From Pseudodesulfovibrio hydrargyri (GTDB taxonomy: Bacteria; Desulfobacterota; Desulfovibrionia; Desulfovibrionales; Desulfovibrionaceae), in assembly GCF_001874525.1 (NCBI RefSeq), contig NZ_LKAQ01000005.1:55917-119916 (forward strand): DNA of 64,000 bases. The letters are read 5' to 3'. The notes under the pieces were generated by a model that worked only from the letters and a program-made list of their open reading frames with translations, did no database searches and was not told the DNA's origin. The translations under genes were made by a program, and so were the position numbers. Shown one piece after another: positions 35,003-44,090 of this stretch. Each line of letters begins with the position of its first letter. The stretch's first letter is position 1.

Positions 35003-35917
35003 ATGAAATCGGCTTCCGACCGGAAAACAGTTGTCTCGACCCTCGACGCCATCAAGAAACGCGCTCCCGCCTACACCGAGCTGGCCGACAAATTCGGTCC
35101 GCTGTTCCTGGAACAGGCCCGGTTGAGCGAGGAGCTCGCGGACGAGGGGCTGGCCCTGCCCGAGATCGACACGGCGCGCGCCAACCAGGGCGTGCCCATC
35201 CTGGTGGATACGGACCTCGCCCCCTGGGCCGAGAGCCTGAAGAAGTCGGCGGCGGCCATGCTGCCCCTGCTCTTCGACGTGCTCGGGCCCGACCCGGAGG
35301 CGTGGCAAAAGCTCGAACGGTTCATGGCCGACTCCAACGACATTGCGGGGCTTGCCCAGGCCCGGATCGAAGGCAACTGGAAACACTTTGAGAGCACCTC
35401 CGTACAGCTCGGCATCACACCGTACACCAAGCTGCTGTATATTTCAGAGACCGTTTTCTCGCCTGTCCTGCGCGCCGTGGCCGCAGGTCTGGGCGAGCCC
35501 CTCTCCACGTTGGGCTGGGACGAGGGCTACTGCCCCGTGTGCGGGGCAACGCCTTCCATCGCTCAACTCTCCCCCAAGGAAGTGACCGACCTGGACCAGC
35601 TGGTCGGCGGCGGCGGAAAGAAATTTCTGCACTGTTCCCTGTGCGGCCATGACTGGCGCTACAAGCGCAACGCCTGTCCGGCCTGCGGCAACGACGAGAA
35701 TGATTCACGCGAGGTCTACTACCAGGAGGACGCCCGGTTCGAGCGCGTCGAGGCCTGCCACAAGTGCGGCAAGTACTGCCTGAGCATCGACATGCGCGAA
35801 TGCGAGCCGCTGCCAGACCTGGACGTCGCCCAGATCGGGCTGATCCATCTGGACATGTTCGCCCGCGACCACGATCTGAGTCCCATTTCCACGACCCTTT
35901 GGAACAGCCTGGAGTAG
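35003..35917 (+). CDS. fdhE: Formate dehydrogenase maturation protein FdhE
   Basis: A 304-residue cytoplasmic factor that binds iron and helps assemble and export formate dehydrogenases through Tat. Four zinc/iron CxxC pairs lie in its C-terminal half: CPVC, CSLC, CPAC and CHKC (followed by C in GKYCLS), the usual FdhE rubredoxin-like arrangement. The start region is helical, as in the family. It lies between fdhB and fdhD with four bases to fdhD. The position right after the enzyme genes makes its client clear. Confidence 0.93.
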   Translation: MKSASDRKTVVSTLDAIKKRAPAYTELADKFGPLFLEQARLSEELADEGLALPEIDTARANQGVPILVDTDLAPWAESLKKSAAAMLPLLFDVLGPDPEAWQKLERFMADSNDIAGLAQARIEGNWKHFESTSVQLGITPYTKLLYISETVFSPVLRAVAAGLGEPLSTLGWDEGYCPVCGATPSIAQLSPKEVTDLDQLVGGGGKKFLHCSLCGHDWRYKRNACPACGNDENDSREVYYQEDARFERVEACHKCGKYCLSIDMRECEPLPDLDVAQIGLIHLDMFARDHDLSPISTTLWNSLE

Positions 35918-35920
35918 GCC

Positions 35921-36706
35921 ATGGCCCCATCGTCGCATCTCAGGGCCGTGAGCGGCCAGGCGGAACCCAAGCGGATGGAGCAGGCCGAAGTCCGCCCCAT
36001 GCAGCTGGCCTGCCCGGTGACCATCCAGCGCTATTCGGACGGCAAGCTGTCCTTCAAGGACGACCAGATCGCCGAGGAGGCGGACATCCGCCTGACCGTC
36101 AACGGAAGGGCCGAGGCCGTCCTGGCCCGGACGCCGGGCGACGACCTGAACCTGGTGGCGGGCTATCTGTTCGCCCAGTCCAGGGTCATGTGTCCGGAGG
36201 ACATCCTGAACATCGCCTTTTCCTATCACGGCCCGTCGCGTGTGGAAGTGGACCTCAGGGCCCCGGTGGCAGTGCGGCGCATCTACCCCTCGCCCCGGCC
36301 GGTGCACATCGCTCCGGAGCTGCTTTTCGACCTGAAGGAGGTCTTCGAGCGGCGGCAGAATCTGTTCAAGAACACCGGGTCCACCCATGCGGCTGCCCTG
36401 TTCTCGGCGGAAGGGGAACTGATCTCCTACGGGGAGGATGTGGGAAGACACAACGCCTTTGACAAGGCCGTGGGCCGGGCCCTGCTCGAGGGGACCCTGG
36501 AATCGGTGACCATCGCCATGCTCTCGTCGCGCCTGGCCCTGGAACTGGCCACCAAGGCGACCACCGCCAACATCCCGGTGCTGTGCGGGTTCTCGGCCGC
36601 GACCAGCTCGGCCATCACCTTTGCGGAGCGCAACAACCTGAGTCTGGTCGGACGCATCCGGGGCAACTCCTTCAACGTCTACGCCAACGGCTGGCGGTTT
36701 CGGTAG
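35921..36706 (+). CDS. fdhD: FdhD-family formate dehydrogenase accessory sulfurtransferase, lacking the CxxC loop
   Basis: FdhD carries sulfur from the desulfurase IscS to the Mo-bisMGD cofactor of formate dehydrogenases. This 261-residue protein has the family landmarks NLVAGYLFAQSRVM, the FKNTGSTHAAALFS and DVGRHNAFDKAVG. The usual TTSACGLCG-type segment, whose two Cys (121 and 124 in E. coli) are needed for sulfur transfer, is absent: after AVRRIYPSPR the sequence runs straight into PVHIAPELLFDL. Only three Cys remain (ACPVT, VMCPE, VLCGF). It may be a nonsulfurtransferase FdhD or may use another Cys. Otherwise it completes the fdh operon. Confidence 0.88.
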   Translation: MAPSSHLRAVSGQAEPKRMEQAEVRPMQLACPVTIQRYSDGKLSFKDDQIAEEADIRLTVNGRAEAVLARTPGDDLNLVAGYLFAQSRVMCPEDILNIAFSYHGPSRVEVDLRAPVAVRRIYPSPRPVHIAPELLFDLKEVFERRQNLFKNTGSTHAAALFSAEGELISYGEDVGRHNAFDKAVGRALLEGTLESVTIAMLSSRLALELATKATTANIPVLCGFSAATSSAITFAERNNLSLVGRIRGNSFNVYANGWRFR

Positions 36707-36716
36707 AGGCGAGGGG

Positions 36717-36927
36717 AAAGCCGCTTCGCGGCGATTGTCGGGTGATTTTGCCTTGATTCGCCCCGTCCTGGGGCTCACCCCCTCGGGGCGCCGGGAAACC
36801 CGGCGTCCAAATCAGCTGTCCTGCGGATTTGTCGGCGGGCGGCACTAGCTCTTTGGCGAGTCATCGAGCCTTAGAGATAGCGACGGCAGCGATAGGGGGC
36901 GCACCCTTGCGTCCCCGTTTGTGCGGG
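36717..36927 (+). repeat. Intergenic repeat element, copy 2
   Basis: The 221-base gap after fdhD contains GCCGCTTCGCGGCG (36720-36733), a second palindrome GGGGCGCCGGGAAACCCGGCG-like stretch and ends in CACCCTTGCGTCCCC, mirroring copy 1 near 27161. It carries no visible gene. Confidence 0.45.
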
Positions 36928-37491
36928 CTATTTTTCGCCCAGGATTTGTTTTTTGAAGGTCTTGCCCGGGCCCGGTTTGGGGCCGATCCAGGTGGCCAGG
37001 ATGGCGTCGGCGAAGTCCTTGCCCGGGATGCCGCCCTTGGGCTGCCCGGCGACCATGACGTCGGTGCCCGTGGCCGGATCGTAGGTGAACCCCATCTCCT
37101 GGCCGTCCTTGATGTCGGTCATCATGTCGTTGAGCTGGTCGAACTTGTCCCGAAGTTCGGGGGTGATGGTTTCGACGTTGGCCTCGAGCCCGTCGATCCA
37201 CGCCTCCCGGATGGCCTTGGCGCCCACGTCGCGGACAAAGTGCATGACCATCATGCGCGGCGTTTCCTTTCGTTGGATCGCTTCGGGATCGCCGGATTTT
37301 TCCGTCAGGTACAGGCCCGCCACGTAGACGTCGAAAACGAACTTTTCGCGCAGGGCGATGCCGTTGAGCACAAGCTTGTGCGCGCCCACCTCCACGGTGT
37401 CGGGCAGGGTCACGCCCGCCAGCTCGGCCGCTTGGGCCGGGGAGAGGCAGAGCAGGATCAACAGCAGGGCGGCGCAAAAAATCCGTTTCAT
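36928..37491 (-). CDS. Exported chalcone-isomerase-fold protein
   Basis: A 187-residue secreted protein: signal peptide (LLLILLCLSPAQA) then a domain starting AELAGVTLPDTVEVGAHKLVLNG, which is the start of the chalcone-isomerase-like family. Bacterial members are periplasmic and of unknown activity; they lack the plant flavonoid role. Start at 37491 is set by GAGGAGG upstream. It ends a minus-strand run (hydrolase, trmO, thiL and more upstream), but the gap of 10 bases to the hydrolase suggests cotranscription. Confidence 0.8.
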   Translation of the reverse strand: MKRIFCAALLLILLCLSPAQAAELAGVTLPDTVEVGAHKLVLNGIALREKFVFDVYVAGLYLTEKSGDPEAIQRKETPRMMVMHFVRDVGAKAIREAWIDGLEANVETITPELRDKFDQLNDMMTDIKDGQEMGFTYDPATGTDVMVAGQPKGGIPGKDFADAILATWIGPKPGPGKTFKKQILGEK

Positions 37492-37501
37492 AGAGGCCTC
37501 C

Positions 37502-38368
37502 TCAGGCATCCAGGGTGTCCAGGAATCCGGTGACGGTCCGGTTGAACTCTTCGGGTTGTTCATAAAACGGCATATGGCCGCTTTGGTCCAGGATGACGAA
37601 ACGCGCATCGGGCAGGGTGGCGGCCACGAACCGGCCGGTGGACGGGCCGTAGCACATGTGCAGGGAGCGGCCGTAGACCACCAGGGCGGGCACGCCGACC
37701 GAGGGCAGCACGGGCGTGTAGTCTCGCCGGGCGTAATCCTCGTAGATGGAGGCGGCCGTCGCCGGGTCCGTCTTGAGTTGCTCGGCGACCATCCATTTCA
37801 GGGCATGTCCCGGCGCATGGCCCGGCAGGAACATGGAGCCGACGAACCGCTCGGCGAATTCCCTGCGGTCCGCCTTCATGGCGGCCAGGTCTTCGCGCAT
37901 GGCCTCCTCGTTGTGCCCGTGGCATTTGTGCACGTTCCAAGGGGCCGGGGACATGGGGTAGGGACCTGTCTCCACCAGCCCGAGCCCGGCCAGCCGGTCG
38001 GAGCCGAAACGGTGCCAGTATTCCAGGGCCACGGAACCGCCCATGGACCAGCCCACGAGCAGCGCACGGGCCAGCCCCAGCGCGGTGATCACCTCGCGCA
38101 CGTCCAGGGCGTAGCGCGGGACGTTGTGGCCGCGCGGCGTGGACTGGGAGCGGCCGTGGCCGCGAAAGTCGATGGTCACCACCTGGCAGCTGTCGGCCAG
38201 CTGGGCCTGGCGGCGCCAGAACAAGGAGCTCATGGTCCAGCCGTGGAGCAGAACCACGGGGATACCCGTGCCGCGAATCTCCACCCACAGGCGCACGCCG
38301 TCGGTGGTCCGGACCCAACCGCCCACCTGGCTCTCGCCGGTGGTCTCCACGGCTTCGAACCGGTCCAT
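37502..38368 (-). CDS. Alpha/beta-hydrolase-fold protein
   Basis: A 288-residue cytoplasmic hydrolase. The oxyanion loop VVLLHGWTM, the nucleophile GWSMGG and the C-terminal His region LDQSGHMPFYEQPEEF are typical of the BioH/haloperoxidase-like group. The acid normally found after the VVYGRS strand is not at its usual place (sequence continues LHMCYGP), so the acid may be elsewhere or lost. The substrate cannot be predicted. It lies between trmO and the chalcone-fold gene with short gaps. Confidence 0.82.
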   Translation of the reverse strand: MDRFEAVETTGESQVGGWVRTTDGVRLWVEIRGTGIPVVLLHGWTMSSLFWRRQAQLADSCQVVTIDFRGHGRSQSTPRGHNVPRYALDVREVITALGLARALLVGWSMGGSVALEYWHRFGSDRLAGLGLVETGPYPMSPAPWNVHKCHGHNEEAMREDLAAMKADRREFAERFVGSMFLPGHAPGHALKWMVAEQLKTDPATAASIYEDYARRDYTPVLPSVGVPALVVYGRSLHMCYGPSTGRFVAATLPDARFVILDQSGHMPFYEQPEEFNRTVTGFLDTLDA

Positions 38369-38372
38369 CCGG

Positions 38373-38777
38373 CTACTTTCCCCGTGGCTTGGGCTTGATG
38401 TCGATGACCGGGGTGCCGTCGATGGCCTCCAGCGGCTCGACCACCAGGGTCAGGGGGGCTTCCATGGCCACCAGGGTGACGCGGTGCAGGCCGATGGGAT
38501 TGGGACGGGCCGGGGAGCGGGTGGAGAACACGCCGCGCACGGGATTGTTCTTGTTGCCCCGGGGGTGGACCTTGAGGACCGTGCGGTCGGATTTATGGAA
38601 CCAGGTGAAGAGTTCGAGCTTCGCGCCCGGCTTGAGTCCGTCCAGAGCCTCGGCATAGGCCGGGTCCATGACGATGCGGGCGCGCACGGCTCCGGCCTCG
38701 TCCTCCATCTTGGGGGCCGAGTCGAGGTTCTTGATCTCGGATTGTATGGTGCCGATGATGACCAGTTCCTTGTCCAT
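38373..38777 (-). CDS. trmO: tRNA (N6-threonylcarbamoyladenosine(37)-N6)-methyltransferase TrmO-like (TsaA family)
   Basis: A 134-residue member of the TsaA/TrmO family; E. coli TrmO methylates the t6A37 base of tRNA-Thr(GGU). The family motif RSPARPNPIGLHRV, with the substrate Arg and Pro residues, is complete, and the beginning (GTIQSEIKNLDSAP) and end (PVIDIKPKP) fit. It is at the short end of the family because it lacks the C-terminal domain of E. coli TrmO. Start at 38777 has GGGAGG before it. Confidence 0.87.
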   Translation of the reverse strand: MDKELVIIGTIQSEIKNLDSAPKMEDEAGAVRARIVMDPAYAEALDGLKPGAKLELFTWFHKSDRTVLKVHPRGNKNNPVRGVFSTRSPARPNPIGLHRVTLVAMEAPLTLVVEPLEAIDGTPVIDIKPKPRGK

Positions 38778-38788
38778 GGGGCCTCCCT

Positions 38789-39736
38789 TTATTGGCTGAA
38801 GTGGTCGAATCCGGGGTTGTCGAAGGGCTTGGCGTTGAGGACGATGCCGGGCTCCCTGGTGACCGTGCCGATCTCCGTGTAGCCGGGCACGGACCGCGCC
38901 TTGCCCGCGTCGAACGGCGAGACCGCGCCGAGCAGGGCGTAGTCCTCGCCGCCGAGCACCGCGAATTCCAGCGGGTCGAGGCCTGCCTTCTTGCACCAGG
39001 CGTGCACGTCGCCGTGCAGGGCCTCGGGGTCGATGGTCAGGTTCGCGCCCAGGTCAGGGCCCGTGAAGCGGGGCAGGTCGCGGGCAAGGCCGTCTGACAG
39101 GTCCATGAGCCCCTTGACGCCCGCGGCGTTGAGCAGGGTGCCGATCATGACCTTGGGCTTGGGCCGCAGATGGGCCATGACCGCGGCGGGCAGGGTCTCT
39201 CTCGCCTTGATGCCCTCGGCTTCCAGGGCCATGAGCCCGGTCCGGGCCAACCCGATGTCCCCCACGGTGAACAGGATGTCGCCGTATGCGCAGTTGCCGC
39301 GCCGCAGAAAGCCGGTGGCGCCGGGCGCGCCGAAGGCGGTGATGGACACGCCCAGCCGCTTGGAGCGGCTCAGGTCGCCGCCGGCCAGGACCATGTCGTT
39401 CTGCCGGGCCAACCCGGCCATGGACTTGAGGAATTCGTCCCAGAACGTGTCCGGCAGGTCGGCCGGCGCCATCAGGTCCATGGTGAAGGCCACGGGCTTG
39501 GCCCCCATGGCCGCGATGTCGCTGATGTTCACGGCCAGGGCCTTGTAGCCGATGTCGGCGGCCGAGAAATAGCCGCGTCGGAAGTGCTCGTCCTCGAGAA
39601 AGAGGTCCGAGGTGACGCAGTAGTCGGTCCCGCCGCGCAGCACGGCGCAGTCGTCCCCCCGGCCCAGGGCCAGGAAATCGTGCTCGCGGGAAAAGTGGCT
39701 GTCGATCAGTTCCAGAAAGTGTGCTTCGCTTCGCAT
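38789..39736 (-). CDS. thiL: Thiamine-phosphate kinase
   Basis: Phosphorylates thiamine phosphate to thiamine diphosphate, the cofactor of IlvB and other enzymes. The 315-residue protein has the N-terminal GDDCAV, the VTSDLFLEDEHFR region, AVNISDIAAMGAKP and the GGDLSRS loop of the PurM-like fold. It is followed by trmO after 11 bases and preceded by the helicase gene on the same strand, so it may be part of a longer transcript. Other thi genes are not in the window. Confidence 0.92.
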   Translation of the reverse strand: MRSEAHFLELIDSHFSREHDFLALGRGDDCAVLRGGTDYCVTSDLFLEDEHFRRGYFSAADIGYKALAVNISDIAAMGAKPVAFTMDLMAPADLPDTFWDEFLKSMAGLARQNDMVLAGGDLSRSKRLGVSITAFGAPGATGFLRRGNCAYGDILFTVGDIGLARTGLMALEAEGIKARETLPAAVMAHLRPKPKVMIGTLLNAAGVKGLMDLSDGLARDLPRFTGPDLGANLTIDPEALHGDVHAWCKKAGLDPLEFAVLGGEDYALLGAVSPFDAGKARSVPGYTEIGTVTREPGIVLNAKPFDNPGFDHFSQ

Positions 39737-39752
39737 GCGTTTGTATACTCCA

Positions 39753-41897
39753 TCAGAGCAGTTCCAGATAGTCCCCGATGATGACCTTGAGGCCGAACCC
39801 GGGGAAGTTGACCCTGTATTTGTTCGGTTCCAGTTGGGCGACGATCTTGCCCTTGCCGAAAATCTTGTGTCTGCAGAACCCGAGTTTGGACGGGGCGACC
39901 TTGGGCCGTGCGGGGGCGGCATCGTCCGCCTTGTCGCCGTCAGCCAAGGGCACGGCCGGATCGGGCAGGGTGTACACGGACCGCCGCCGGGTCTCCAGGT
40001 TGCCGCCGTAGGACTCGTTCAGCCGCTCGAAGACCGTGTCGGGCAGCTCCAGCACGAACGGGCTGGGCAGGGTCGGGTCGGACATGCCGCTGGCCCGGTT
40101 GTAGACCGAGCCGGGCACGAACAGCCTGAGCTCCTCCTTGGCCCGGGTGCAGGCCACGTACATCAGGCGGCGTTCCTCCTCCAAATCCTCGGCCCGCTGC
40201 ATGGCCTTGCGCGACGGGAAGCGGTCCTCCACCAGGTCGATGATGATCACCGCCGCCCATTCGAGCCCCTTGGCCGAATGGACCGTGGACAGGACCACCG
40301 CGTTTTCCTTGCGCTTTTCCTCGTCAGGGTCGCCGTCCAGGGACAGGTCGCCGATGAACTGCTCCATGTCCTGGTAGCTCGCCGCGATCTGGCTGAGCTG
40401 TTCCAGCCCGGCCTGGCGCTTGGGGTAGTCGTCCGGGTATTTCTCGATGAGGATGGGCTGGTAGAAGGCGAGCACGGCCTCGAGGATGGTGGACGGTTTC
40501 ATGGGCCCGGAGCGCAGCCGGTCCAGTTCGGTCAGCAGTTCCTTCAACGGCTCGTGCTTCTTGACCATCTTGGCCATGTACTTCTTGTCGCCCGAATGCA
40601 TGGCCTGGTAGATCTTGGCCACGGTCTTGGGGCCCACGCCCTTGATGTGTTCCATGGCCCGCTGCCAGGCGAGCAGGTCGTGGGGGTTGAGGATCAGCCG
40701 TATGTAGGAGAGCACGTCCTTGACGTGGGCGGCCTCGTGGAAGCGGATGCCCCCGAACTTCTGGTAGTCGATGCCGATGCGCGTCAGCGCCACTTCCAGC
40801 GGAAAGGACTGGTAGCCCGCGCGGAAGAGCACGGCCACGTCGTGCAGCATGTGCTTGCGGCCCAGTTCCAGGATCTGGTCCACCACCAGCCGGGCCTGGG
40901 TCTGGTCGCTCAGGGGGTGGACCACCTGGGGCAGCTTGTCGCTCTTGAGGTCCGAGTACAGGTGCTTGTCGAACTTGGTGGTCGCGCCCTTGAGGATTTC
41001 GTTGGTCAGGTCCAGGATGGGCTGCACCGAACGGTAGTTCTTCTCCAGTCGGATGACCTTGGCCCCTTCGAATATCCTCGGAAATTCCAGAATGTTGGCC
41101 ACGTTGGCCCCGCGAAAGGCGTAGATGGACTGGGCGTCGTCGCCCACGGCCATGACGTTGCCCTTGGTCCCGGCCAGGTGTTTGACGATGCGCGCCTGGA
41201 CCAGGTTGGTGTCCTGGTACTCGTCGACCATGATGTAGCGGTAGCGGGCCTGGAGCTGGTTTCTGAGCGGCTCGTTCCCCGCCAGCAGCTCGTCCAGGAG
41301 GAAGAGCAGGTCGTCGTAGTCCACCAGGGCGTGCTCGCGCTTGAACTGGGCGTAGCCGTCGGCGATGCGCTGGATATCCTCCAGGTAGGGGCTCAGGTGG
41401 TACGCCTCGCGCTCCATGACCGCCTCGATGGTCAACTCCTTGTTCCGGGACTTGGTGATCATGTCCAGCAGGGTGGCCTTCTTGGGATAGGAACGGTCGC
41501 CCTTGCCGAGCTTGAGCAGGTCCCGGACCTCCTTGCAGATGTTTTCGCTGTCCGCCCGGTCCATGAGGGTGAAGCCGGAATCGAAGCCGATGTCCGTGGC
41601 GTTGCGCCGCAGGGTGGCGTAGGCGAAGGAGTGGAAGGTTCCGCCCGAGGTCCCGTGCAGGGGGCGGCCGAGGATGGTCTCGGCCCGGGCGAGCATCTCT
41701 TGGGCGGCCTTGCGGGTGAAGGTCAGGAGCAGGATCTGGGCCGGGTCCACGCCCTGGTTCACCAGATGGGCCAGCCGGTAGACGATGGTTCGGGTCTTGC
41801 CCGAGCCGGCCCCGGCGATGACCAGCACCGGCCCCTCGGTGGCGGTCACGGCTTCGCGCTGGGCCTCGTTCAGTTCGTTTTCGAAGTCGATGATCAT
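39753..41897 (-). CDS. UvrD/Rep/PcrA-family ATP-dependent DNA helicase
   Basis: A 3'-5' SF1A DNA helicase, 714 residues, for repair or replication. Motif I is GAGSGKTRTIVYRL (residues 29-42) with the Q motif just before it (LNEAQREAV); motif II is VDEYQDTN; DDAQSIYAFRGA, LEKNYRSVQPIL and TVHSAKGLEWAAV (motif V) follow in order. The C-terminal tail ends with a PcrA-like Tudor-type segment (FGKGKIVAQLEPNKYRVNFPGFG). The protein is closest in pattern to PcrA/UvrD rather than RecB. It lies one base after the phosphodiesterase gene. Confidence 0.93.
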   Translation of the reverse strand: MIIDFENELNEAQREAVTATEGPVLVIAGAGSGKTRTIVYRLAHLVNQGVDPAQILLLTFTRKAAQEMLARAETILGRPLHGTSGGTFHSFAYATLRRNATDIGFDSGFTLMDRADSENICKEVRDLLKLGKGDRSYPKKATLLDMITKSRNKELTIEAVMEREAYHLSPYLEDIQRIADGYAQFKREHALVDYDDLLFLLDELLAGNEPLRNQLQARYRYIMVDEYQDTNLVQARIVKHLAGTKGNVMAVGDDAQSIYAFRGANVANILEFPRIFEGAKVIRLEKNYRSVQPILDLTNEILKGATTKFDKHLYSDLKSDKLPQVVHPLSDQTQARLVVDQILELGRKHMLHDVAVLFRAGYQSFPLEVALTRIGIDYQKFGGIRFHEAAHVKDVLSYIRLILNPHDLLAWQRAMEHIKGVGPKTVAKIYQAMHSGDKKYMAKMVKKHEPLKELLTELDRLRSGPMKPSTILEAVLAFYQPILIEKYPDDYPKRQAGLEQLSQIAASYQDMEQFIGDLSLDGDPDEEKRKENAVVLSTVHSAKGLEWAAVIIIDLVEDRFPSRKAMQRAEDLEEERRLMYVACTRAKEELRLFVPGSVYNRASGMSDPTLPSPFVLELPDTVFERLNESYGGNLETRRRSVYTLPDPAVPLADGDKADDAAPARPKVAPSKLGFCRHKIFGKGKIVAQLEPNKYRVNFPGFGLKVIIGDYLELL

Positions 41898-43196
41898 TTA
41901 TTCCGTGATGTCGAAGTGTTGCAGTATGATGCGCCCGACGTCCCGCATCCGTTCGGGCCGCGCGCCGTCGGAATCGGCGAAAATGGCTCCGTCCACCGTA
42001 TGTGTCCCTGTGCGTCCATGCAAACCAAAAATATTTCGGCGATCGAATTTGGCCTTCAGGTCGAACCCGGGCCTGGCCTCGGCGACCAGGTCAGGGCATT
42101 GGTCCGAGGTCGCGCCCGGATAGAGGTCCGCGCCCCGATGCACGGCCTTCATGACCGGTTCGCCCTCGTATTTCAGCGCCATGAGCCCGTCCGCGATGCG
42201 CCTGAGCAGCCCCTCGCGCTCGACCGGCCCCACGGTTCCGCGCGCGAACCGGCTGCGCTCGTGAAGATAAATGCGGCCGGGGTCCAGGACAAAGGCCTTG
42301 GATTCGGGGGTGATCTTCGAAGCGTCCCATTCGTCCCGCGGCGGCCCGGACAGGGAGAGCAGCCCGGCCCGCATGAGCCAGGTGTTCAGGCAGACCTCGG
42401 TCTTCAATTCGGTGAAGCCGTGGTCGGCCAGGACCAGGAGCCGCTTGGGACCGGGCAGCGCGTCGTATAGTTCCAGGAACCGGCCCAGGGCGTGGTCCCA
42501 GTCGGCCAGGAAGCGCATGCACGCCATGTGGTTCGGATGGTTGGCGTGGAGTACCGCGTCCATGTGGAAGTGAAAGAGCCGGTCGGTCTCGGTGAAGACG
42601 TGCACGAACAGGTCCCAGGCCAGGTCGGGCCAGAGCATGTCCAGGGCGGCCAGCCGGGAATCGAGCGTGGCGCGCAGTTCGTTCAGCAGATAATCCAGGT
42701 CGGCCCGGCCTCGGCTGGTGTCGGCCTCGAGTTTGTAGCCCGCCTCATGGAGCTTGTCGGCCAGAAACGGCGGGTAGGCAGCGCCGCGCAGTTCCGGGGC
42801 CACGAACCCGGCCACGAGCATGCCGCGCAGGGGGCGGGCCGGGTAGGTGTTGGGCAGGTTGACCACCCGCGAGACCAGGCCGCGCCCGCCGAGCCGGTCG
42901 AAGATGGTCGGGCAGGCCACGTCCGTGGCTTGGGTGACGCGCAGCGCGTAGGTCTTCTGGTCCAGGTGCGAGAAGCCGAACACGCCGTGCGCCTCCGGGC
43001 CTTCCCCGGTGTAAAAGGAGGTCCAGTTCACCGGGGAGAGTTCGGGCCGTTCGGCCCGGACCGTGACCGCGTCTTCGACGAGCCTGCGCAGGTTGGACAG
43101 GGAACCGCCCAGGGAACGGGCGAGGTCGAGCGGCAGGCCGTCCAGGCCGAGGACGGCCAGCCTCGGGCGCGGCTCGGAGGGCAGGAGCAGGGACAT
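41898..43196 (-). CDS. Type I phosphodiesterase/nucleotide-pyrophosphatase-fold protein
   Basis: A 432-residue member of the alkaline-phosphatase superfamily. The start LAVLGLDGLPLDL supplies the first metal Asp, NWTSFYTG the nucleophile region, and VFTETDRLFHFH and LADHGF the remaining Asp/His ligands, matching the AP-type phosphodiesterases. No signal peptide is seen, so it is cytoplasmic. The substrate (nucleotide, phosphonate or lipid) is unknown. It precedes the helicase with no gap and follows the DUF2156 gene by three bases. Confidence 0.8.
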   Translation of the reverse strand: MSLLLPSEPRPRLAVLGLDGLPLDLARSLGGSLSNLRRLVEDAVTVRAERPELSPVNWTSFYTGEGPEAHGVFGFSHLDQKTYALRVTQATDVACPTIFDRLGGRGLVSRVVNLPNTYPARPLRGMLVAGFVAPELRGAAYPPFLADKLHEAGYKLEADTSRGRADLDYLLNELRATLDSRLAALDMLWPDLAWDLFVHVFTETDRLFHFHMDAVLHANHPNHMACMRFLADWDHALGRFLELYDALPGPKRLLVLADHGFTELKTEVCLNTWLMRAGLLSLSGPPRDEWDASKITPESKAFVLDPGRIYLHERSRFARGTVGPVEREGLLRRIADGLMALKYEGEPVMKAVHRGADLYPGATSDQCPDLVAEARPGFDLKAKFDRRNIFGLHGRTGTHTVDGAIFADSDGARPERMRDVGRIILQHFDITE

Positions 43197-43199
43197 GGG

Positions 43200-44081
43200 T
43201 TAGAGCAGTTCCGCCTCGAATTTTTTGAGAAAGAACGTGGGATTGTACGACAGCTTCGCTTTGCGCAGCCCCTCGTCACCGAGGTCCTGTTCGCGGTTGA
43301 CGTTGGTGAATTCGGCCGCGTCGTTTTCCAGGAACATCTGGTTGATGGCCTGGTACACGCCCTTGAAGCGGATGTCGCCCTTTTCGAAGTGGATGACCAG
43401 GGAGTCCTCGCACAGCGGCTCGGCCACGGTGTAGGCGATGACCTTGCCGTCCACCCGGATGGTCGCGCCCATCAGCCCCTTGATCTGGTCGATGTGCTGG
43501 AGCACGCGGGTGATGGCGTGGTTCTCGGCCTTGAGCGCTTCGGACGGGTTGTTCTCCTCGTACCATTTGTACCACTCGTCCTGCATCTCCAGGACCTCTT
43601 CCACGCACTCCGGGGCCATGGATTCGTAGCTGTACGGGTAGTTCTTCTTGAACTGGTTGAGCAGGTTCTTCTTCTTGTGGAAGGTCTTGCCCTTGAGGGC
43701 GATGAGCTCCTCCACCGAGTAGACGTAGTCCCAGTGCTCGCGGCTCTCGGTGATGGTCATCCTGTTGCCGTAGGCGATGGACCACAGCCGGGTCAGTGCC
43801 TCGGGCACGCGGACGAACTTCTTGCCTTCGGTCATGGCCCGGCAGCCTGCCCAGTCATAGTCTTCCCACGGGCCGACAGGGGCCCAGCAGATGGTTTCGG
43901 GTCTGGTCTGGCGGATGAAGCACAGGCCGCTGTGGAAGGCCCATTCCAGGCCGTAGTGGTCCGCCCAGCCGAAGACGTTGGCAAAGGAAAAGTCGCTGGT
44001 CAGCAACTGCGGGCAGCCGGTCAGGGCTTCGTGGTATTCGTCCTGCCGGTCCAGTGAAATGGGTTCGAAGCTCAGGGTCAT
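43200..44081 (-). CDS. DUF2156-family acyltransferase-like protein
   Basis: A 293-residue protein of the DUF2156 family, which has a double GNAT fold and is related to the C-terminal (aminoacyl-tRNA-using) domain of phosphatidylglycerol lysyltransferase MprF. Typical pieces are LTSDFSFANVFGWADHYGLEW near the start and NREQDLGDEGLRKAKLSYNP near the end. There is no membrane part. Members may transfer an amino acid to a lipid or peptide; the target here is unknown. The ATG at 44081 has AGGA six bases before it; a TTG at 44087 is in frame. Confidence 0.8.
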   Translation of the reverse strand: MTLSFEPISLDRQDEYHEALTGCPQLLTSDFSFANVFGWADHYGLEWAFHSGLCFIRQTRPETICWAPVGPWEDYDWAGCRAMTEGKKFVRVPEALTRLWSIAYGNRMTITESREHWDYVYSVEELIALKGKTFHKKKNLLNQFKKNYPYSYESMAPECVEEVLEMQDEWYKWYEENNPSEALKAENHAITRVLQHIDQIKGLMGATIRVDGKVIAYTVAEPLCEDSLVIHFEKGDIRFKGVYQAINQMFLENDAAEFTNVNREQDLGDEGLRKAKLSYNPTFFLKKFEAELL

Positions 44082-44090
44082 GGACAATCC

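Noticed and set aside
39735..42470. Long 911-codon open frame on the plus strand
   Set aside because: It lies opposite the UvrD-type helicase and phosphodiesterase genes and its translation is a low-complexity Gly/Val/His/Gln/Asp-rich sequence typical of antisense to high-GC genes.
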